Shown here: one piece after another, positions 23,606 to 27,714 of the stretch
Numbering within the stretch: position 1 is the first letter of the stretch
Layout of the letters: each line of letters starts with the position of its first letter
Source: an uncultured Allobaculum sp.
GTDB lineage: Bacteria > Bacillota_I > Bacilli_A > Erysipelotrichales > Erysipelotrichaceae
Direction: 5' to 3'
Assembly (NCBI GenBank): GCA_910579655.1
Contig: CAJTVE010000044.1
Span: 1-27,714, forward strand
Length of the DNA stretch: 27,714 nucleotides
The notes under the pieces: model-generated
Seen by the model: only the letters and a program-made list of their open reading frames with translations
What the model was told of the DNA's origin: nothing
The model's database searches: none
Translations under genes and position numbers: made by a program

Positions 23606-23611
23606 TATAAT
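23606..23611 (+). promoter_or_regulatory. -10 element of the fmt-lepA-hemW run
   Basis: A perfect TATAAT lies 26 bases before the fmt start; the -35 region is weak. It is divergent from the rpsT promoter. Confidence 0.5.
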
Positions 23612-23636
23612 ACAAACCCGAAAGGGGGCATTCCTT

Positions 23637-24569
23637 TTGAATTCCAGAATTATTTTTATGGGGACTCCCCAGATTGCGGCCGACGTTTTACAGGCACTGC
23701 TCGACAAGAACGCCAACGTTGTCCTGGTTGTCTGTCAGCCAGACCGCAAAGCTGGCCGTAAGGGTCAGCTGCATGAATGTGAAGTCAAACAACTCGCACA
23801 AAAACATAACATTCCTGTTTTCCAGCCGGAACGAATCCGTAAGGACTACGGACCCATTGAAGAAGCCGATGCCGATCTGATTGTGACTTGCGCTTATGGC
23901 CAGATTGTACCCAAAGCTGTCCTTGATGCGCCGAAACAGGGATGCGTCAACTTACATGGATCCATTCTTCCTGAATACCGCGGCGCTGCCCCAATTCAGC
24001 GCGCTATTTATGATGGCAAGACAAAAAGCGGCATGTCCTTGATGCGCATGGAAGAGGGAATGGATACCGGCGGTGTAGCCGCCATCAAGGAAATCGAAAT
24101 CCTGGATACCGATAACACCACAACTTTATTTGAAAAAATGGGGAAAGCAGCCGGTGAGCTGCTGATTGAAAATCTTGAAGCATTACTGGACGGTTCTGCC
24201 TGCTTTGAAGAACAGAATGAAGATATGGCAACGTATGCGGCCAAGATTTCCAAAGAAGAAGAACAGATCGATCTGACTCGAACAGATCGTGAAATTTTCA
24301 ACCAGATCCGGGCTTTATCCAGAACACCCGGCGGGTATGTCATGGCCAACAACCAGAAACTCAAGCTGTTAAGCGTGCGCTATCTGCCAAAAGAAACACC
24401 GGGCATTGGGGTGTTTGCAGCACCAAGTAAAAAACAGTTTGCGATGGGTGGTCATGAGGGACTTTTCTTGCTGGATGAAGTTCAGCCCGAAGGCAAAGCT
24501 GCCATGAAATCCGCTGATTTTGTCAACGGGAAAGGCCGCAGCCTCATTGGAAAGAAAGCGGGGGAATAA
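23637..24569 (+). CDS. fmt: Methionyl-tRNA formyltransferase
   Basis: A 310-residue enzyme that formylates initiator Met-tRNA using 10-formyl-tetrahydrofolate. Active-site residues N105, H107 and D143 are in place (NLHGSILPEYRGAAPIQ and GMDTG). The start is TTG with GGGGG upstream, and the protein opens MNSRIIFMGTPQ as expected. It is commonly found beside def or priA. Here it stands first in a run with lepA and hemW, in the place where spore formers such as B. subtilis have gpr and spoIIP. One base separates its stop from the lepA start. Confidence 0.96.
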   Translation: MNSRIIFMGTPQIAADVLQALLDKNANVVLVVCQPDRKAGRKGQLHECEVKQLAQKHNIPVFQPERIRKDYGPIEEADADLIVTCAYGQIVPKAVLDAPKQGCVNLHGSILPEYRGAAPIQRAIYDGKTKSGMSLMRMEEGMDTGGVAAIKEIEILDTDNTTTLFEKMGKAAGELLIENLEALLDGSACFEEQNEDMATYAAKISKEEEQIDLTRTDREIFNQIRALSRTPGGYVMANNQKLKLLSVRYLPKETPGIGVFAAPSKKQFAMGGHEGLFLLDEVQPEGKAAMKSADFVNGKGRSLIGKKAGE

Positions 24570-24570
24570 C

Positions 24571-26376
24571 TTGGATCAGAAAAATATCCGAAATTTTTCA
24601 ATTATCGCGCATATTGACCATGGAAAATCGACGCTGGCCGACCGGATTCTCGAACTGACGGACTCCGTTGAAAAGCGGGAAATGAAAGACCAGATTCTCG
24701 ACAGCATGGATCTTGAACGGGAGCGCGGAATTACTATTAAACTCAATGCCGTCGAACTGGTGTATCACGCCAAAGACGGTCAGGACTATCTCTTTCATCT
24801 GATTGATACTCCGGGCCATGTCGACTTTTCCTATGAAGTGTCACGCTCGTTAGCAGCCTGTGAAGGGGCTATCCTGGTCGTCGATGCCGCTCAGGGAGTT
24901 GAGGCTCAGACCATGGCCAACGTCTACCTGGCTTTAGACAACGACCTGGAAATCCTGCCGGTCATCAATAAAATCGACCTGCCAAGCGCCCAGCCGGATG
25001 TCGTCAAAGAAGAAATTGAAAACCTGATTGGGCTGGACTGCACCGACGCAGTGGAAATCTCAGCCAAGTCCGGACTGAATGTCGACCAGGTTCTTGAAGA
25101 AATTGTCCACAAACTGCCAGCACCATCGGGTGATGGGACAAAACCATTGCAGGCGCTGGTTTTCGACTCGGTCTATGATCCGTATAAGGGCGTTATCGCC
25201 TGGGTTTCCATCAAGAACGGGAAAGTCAAGGTCGGCGACAAGATCAGACTGATGGCTTCCCAGGCTGAATATGAAGTCACTGAACTTGGCGTACGCACAC
25301 CAAAACTTTTAAACAAAAACGAACTTGAAACCGGTGATGTCGGCTGGATCGCTGCATCGATCAAAGACATCAAAACTGTCCGTGTCGGTGACACGATCAC
25401 TTTATCCGACCGCCCCGCAGATCAACCGCTCCAGGGATATAAAGAAATGCAGCCAATGGTCTATGCGGGTATTTATCCTGTCGATAATGCCCGTTATGAC
25501 GATCTGAAAGAAGCGCTGGAAAAACTGCAGCTTAACGATGCATCCCTGCATTTTGAGCCGGAAACTTCCCAGGCACTGGGCTTTGGTTTCCGATGCGGTT
25601 TTTTGGGACTGCTGCATATGGATGTTGTCGAAGAACGGCTGGAAAGAGAATACAACCTCAATCTGATCGCCACTTCGCCATCCGTAATCTACCGGGTTCA
25701 TAAAACCGATAAAACGATCGAGGAAGTCGACAACCCGGCTGCCTTGCCGCCTGCGCAGAAAATTGACTACATTGAAGAGCCATACGTCAAAGCAGAAATC
25801 ATGGTGCCAAAAGATTATGTCGGAACCATGATGGAACTCTGCCAGAAAAAACGCGGCGAATACGTCGATTTACAGGTTCTTGATGATACGCGCATGGAAC
25901 TGGTTTACCAGATGCCGTTATCCGAGATTATCTTTGATTTCTTTGACAAGATGAAGAGTGCGACCAAAGGGTATGCCAGCTTTGACTACTCTTTTTCTGG
26001 CTATCGTAAATCTGATTTGCAAAAACTTGATATTCTGCTCAATGGCCAGCCTGTCGATGCTTTAAGTATCATTGTCCATAAAGATTTTGCCTACACGCGC
26101 GGCAACGCAATGACGATCAAACTGAAAGATCTGATTCCAAAGCAGCAGTTTGAAATTCCGGTCCAGGCCGCGATTGGAAGTAAAGTTATTGCCCGTACCA
26201 ACATCAAAGCGTTGCGAAAAAATGTCCTCGCCAAATGTTATGGCGGTGATATTTCCCGTAAGAAAAAACTGCTTGAAAAGCAGAAAGAAGGAAAGAAGCG
26301 CATGAAGATGGTCGGCAGTGTCGAAATTCCACAGGAAGCCTTTATGGCGGTCCTGTCCATGGACGAAGATAAATGA
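24571..26376 (+). CDS. lepA: Elongation factor 4 (LepA), translational GTPase
   Basis: A 601-residue ribosome-associated GTPase that can back-translocate or help ribosome assembly. G1 reads AHIDHGKST at residues 13-21; RERGITIK, DTPGHVDFSYE and NKIDLP are the further G motifs. The C-terminal LepA-specific domain includes GDISRKKKLLEKQKEGKKRM. The start is TTG 24571, supported by GGGGG just upstream. The open frame reaching back to 24520 overlaps fmt and would add 17 unrelated residues. Its stop overlaps the hemW start as ATGA. Confidence 0.97.
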   Translation: MDQKNIRNFSIIAHIDHGKSTLADRILELTDSVEKREMKDQILDSMDLERERGITIKLNAVELVYHAKDGQDYLFHLIDTPGHVDFSYEVSRSLAACEGAILVVDAAQGVEAQTMANVYLALDNDLEILPVINKIDLPSAQPDVVKEEIENLIGLDCTDAVEISAKSGLNVDQVLEEIVHKLPAPSGDGTKPLQALVFDSVYDPYKGVIAWVSIKNGKVKVGDKIRLMASQAEYEVTELGVRTPKLLNKNELETGDVGWIAASIKDIKTVRVGDTITLSDRPADQPLQGYKEMQPMVYAGIYPVDNARYDDLKEALEKLQLNDASLHFEPETSQALGFGFRCGFLGLLHMDVVEERLEREYNLNLIATSPSVIYRVHKTDKTIEEVDNPAALPPAQKIDYIEEPYVKAEIMVPKDYVGTMMELCQKKRGEYVDLQVLDDTRMELVYQMPLSEIIFDFFDKMKSATKGYASFDYSFSGYRKSDLQKLDILLNGQPVDALSIIVHKDFAYTRGNAMTIKLKDLIPKQQFEIPVQAAIGSKVIARTNIKALRKNVLAKCYGGDISRKKKLLEKQKEGKKRMKMVGSVEIPQEAFMAVLSMDEDK

Positions 26377-27488
26377 TCGCTTCGGCCTACGTTCATATTC
26401 CATTCTGCCAGCACATCTGTACATATTGTGCGTTTGCCAGAACGGCAAGGCTCGACTGGATTGAACCCTGGTTCAATCAGTGTGTGTCTGAAATCCAGAC
26501 CACGTTGCAAGAGGCCAGAGCCAAAGATGAAAACTTTGCTTTGCAGACCGTCTATTTTGGCGGGGGAACCCCAAGCCTTCTTTCTGTCGACAAGCTGAAG
26601 AAACTGACGGATTGTTTCAGACCTTATCTTGCAGATGAATATGAATGGACCATTGAAGCCAACCCGGAATCAATTGACGAAAAAAAGCTGACGGTTCTGC
26701 ATGATGCAGGCATCAACCGGCTTTCCATCGGAATCCAGACCTTTGATGACGCAAGATTAAAGCAGCTTGGCCGTCATCATTCCAGCCATCAGGCCAAAGA
26801 ATGCATCAGGATGGCCAGAAAGGCCGGCTTTGGCAATGTCAGTGTGGATCTGATGTATGGCTTTCTGGATCAGACACCCGAGCAGCTGAAACAAGATCTG
26901 GATGCGTTTCTGGATCTGGACGTCGAGCATCTGTCGATTTATTCGCTGATTCTCGAACCCGATTCGATCCTTGGCCGCAGGCAGACCGAAGAGATGGATG
27001 AACAGCAAAGCGGTGAACTGTTCGAGCAGATCGAAACCCGCCTGGAAAATGCCGGTTATACGCATTACGAAATTTCTTCGTATGCCAAGGGCAACCGATA
27101 CGGTCTTCACAATGTGCTCATCTGGCAGGATGGTCTGTATTATGGCTTTGGCTATGGCGCCATCGGCCGCAACGAACACGGGCTGTATCATCACACGGGA
27201 ACGCTCAAAGACTATATCGAGGGGAAAAGCCGGCTTGAATACGATGAAGATGCCAATCCCTGGTTTGATGCCATCATGACTGGTCTGCGGACGATCTTTG
27301 GATTGAATCTGAAATCCTGGAATGAGAAATATGGCTTTGACTTTGAAACGCGCTATCCCAAAACGCTTGCGCGATATGCCGATTCTTTCCAGCATAAGGA
27401 TGGGTATCTGTGCGTAGATTGCAAAGGGATGGAAATCCTGGATACCATTCTGGTGGATTTTCTGATGGAAGATGAAGCGGCTGGGTAG
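26373..27488 (+). CDS. hemW: Radical SAM heme chaperone HemW
   Basis: A 371-residue radical SAM protein of the HemW group, which binds heme and hands it to target enzymes. It is often misnamed oxygen-independent coproporphyrinogen oxidase. The cluster motif is C12-x3-C16-x2-C19 in HIPFCQHICTYCAF. The aspartate normally after the last cysteine (CDF) is alanine here. The heme-linked HNxxYW motif reads HNVLIW (246-251), lacking the tyrosine. FGGGTPSLL and SIGIQTFDDARLKQLGR are the other landmarks. Four bases of overlap couple it to lepA, as in many Bacillota; hrcA, the usual next gene, is not in the window. Confidence 0.94.
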   Translation: MIASAYVHIPFCQHICTYCAFARTARLDWIEPWFNQCVSEIQTTLQEARAKDENFALQTVYFGGGTPSLLSVDKLKKLTDCFRPYLADEYEWTIEANPESIDEKKLTVLHDAGINRLSIGIQTFDDARLKQLGRHHSSHQAKECIRMARKAGFGNVSVDLMYGFLDQTPEQLKQDLDAFLDLDVEHLSIYSLILEPDSILGRRQTEEMDEQQSGELFEQIETRLENAGYTHYEISSYAKGNRYGLHNVLIWQDGLYYGFGYGAIGRNEHGLYHHTGTLKDYIEGKSRLEYDEDANPWFDAIMTGLRTIFGLNLKSWNEKYGFDFETRYPKTLARYADSFQHKDGYLCVDCKGMEILDTILVDFLMEDEAAG

Positions 27489-27534
27489 ACTCTATTGGAT
27501 AGACTCCATCTACTTCGAAGAATGGAATCGTTCA

Positions 27535-27578
27535 GGATCCGAATTGTATCGAAGCAATCCGATTGTCCGGATCCTTTT
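27535..27578 (+). terminator. Terminator-like hairpin after hemW
   Basis: GGATCCG (27535-27541) pairs with CGGATCC (27568-27574), followed by four T residues; the loop is 26 bases long and can form a small inner ATTG/CAAT stem. Confidence 0.5.
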
Positions 27579-27653
27579 GTGCCAGGCAGGGCAGCTGCTT
27601 TTCCAAACCTTGCCTGGTCAGGTTTGATTCACATTCAGTTACTGTTCACACCC

Positions 27654-27687
27654 CTGCTTTAGTCCAATGGATTAAAGCGGTTTTTTT
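27654..27687 (+). terminator. Strong rho-independent terminator near the window end
   Basis: CTGCTTTAGTCC and GGATTAAAGCGG pair over 12 bp (two G-U) with a 3-base loop, followed by seven T residues. Confidence 0.85.
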
Positions 27688-27714
27688 GTTTTATTACCGC
27701 TGCTGGCAGTGTAA

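Larger units (their letters stand above)
27489..27714. other. Hairpin-rich segment after hemW
   Basis: No gene starts here. Three stem-loops follow each other: 27535-27578 (GGATCCG/CGGATCC then TTTT), 27582-27617 (CCAGGCAGGG/CCTTGCCTGG) and 27654-27687. The last is a strong terminator. They may be stacked terminators for the fmt-lepA-hemW run, or the leader of the gene beyond the window. Confidence 0.55.

Noticed and set aside
1..27714. CRISPR array, insertion sequence, prophage, rRNA or tRNA gene
   Set aside because: No regularly spaced repeats with unique spacers, no transposase or phage motifs, and no tRNA or rRNA signatures were seen on either strand.

Overview
The window reads as a chromosomal segment of a low-to-mid GC Gram-positive bacterium (Bacillota). 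Several blocks match gene orders known from Bacillus and its relatives: mnmA-recD2-alaS-ireB-ruvX-yrzB-mltG-greA, then holA, rpsT, lepA and hemW. Between rpsT and lepA, where spore formers such as B. subtilis carry gpr and spoIIP, there is only fmt. Together with frequent TTG starts and the protein variants this suggests a non-sporulating lineage, perhaps Erysipelotrichia-like. That placement is inference; no rRNA or tRNA gene is present to confirm it.

Left part (1-8.9 kb): sulfur and siroheme. A siroheme/4Fe-4S nitrite/sulfite reductase (753-2312) is followed, after a strong terminator, by a lipoprotein/permease/ATPase importer of the iron-chelate/cobalamin class (2571-5479). A macro-domain protein follows (5833-6369). 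A convergent minus-strand operon then encodes a precorrin-2 dehydrogenase-type siroheme synthase and a two-domain uroporphyrinogen-III methyltransferase/synthase. These two enzymes make siroheme, the cofactor the reductase needs. The reductase gene and the siroheme operon share an 11-base -10 region, and an 18-base palindrome lies upstream of both the macro gene and the siroheme operon.

Middle (8.9-10.8 kb): a gene-poor stretch. It ends in an XRE antitoxin gene with a good terminator. Directly upstream, pieces of a RelE/HigB-type toxin can be read only by switching frames, so this looks like a decayed toxin-antitoxin pair.

Right part (10.8-27.5 kb): housekeeping genes. These cover tRNA modification (mnmA), DNA repair (recD2), alaS behind a T-box leader, the ireB-ruvX pair, yrzB-mltG, greA, holA, rpsT on the minus strand, and the tightly packed fmt-lepA-hemW run. 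About 1 kb without a recognisable gene separates alaS from ireB. Two unrelated 13-base tandem repeats flank holA, and a 55-base inverted repeat lies between holA and rpsT. The window ends in a run of RNA hairpins after hemW.

No CRISPR array, insertion sequence, prophage or complete novel defence system was found. The points most worth checking are the decayed toxin, the palindrome repeat, the shared promoter of the siroheme regulon, the divergent methyltransferase motifs, and the structured non-coding segments at both ends.
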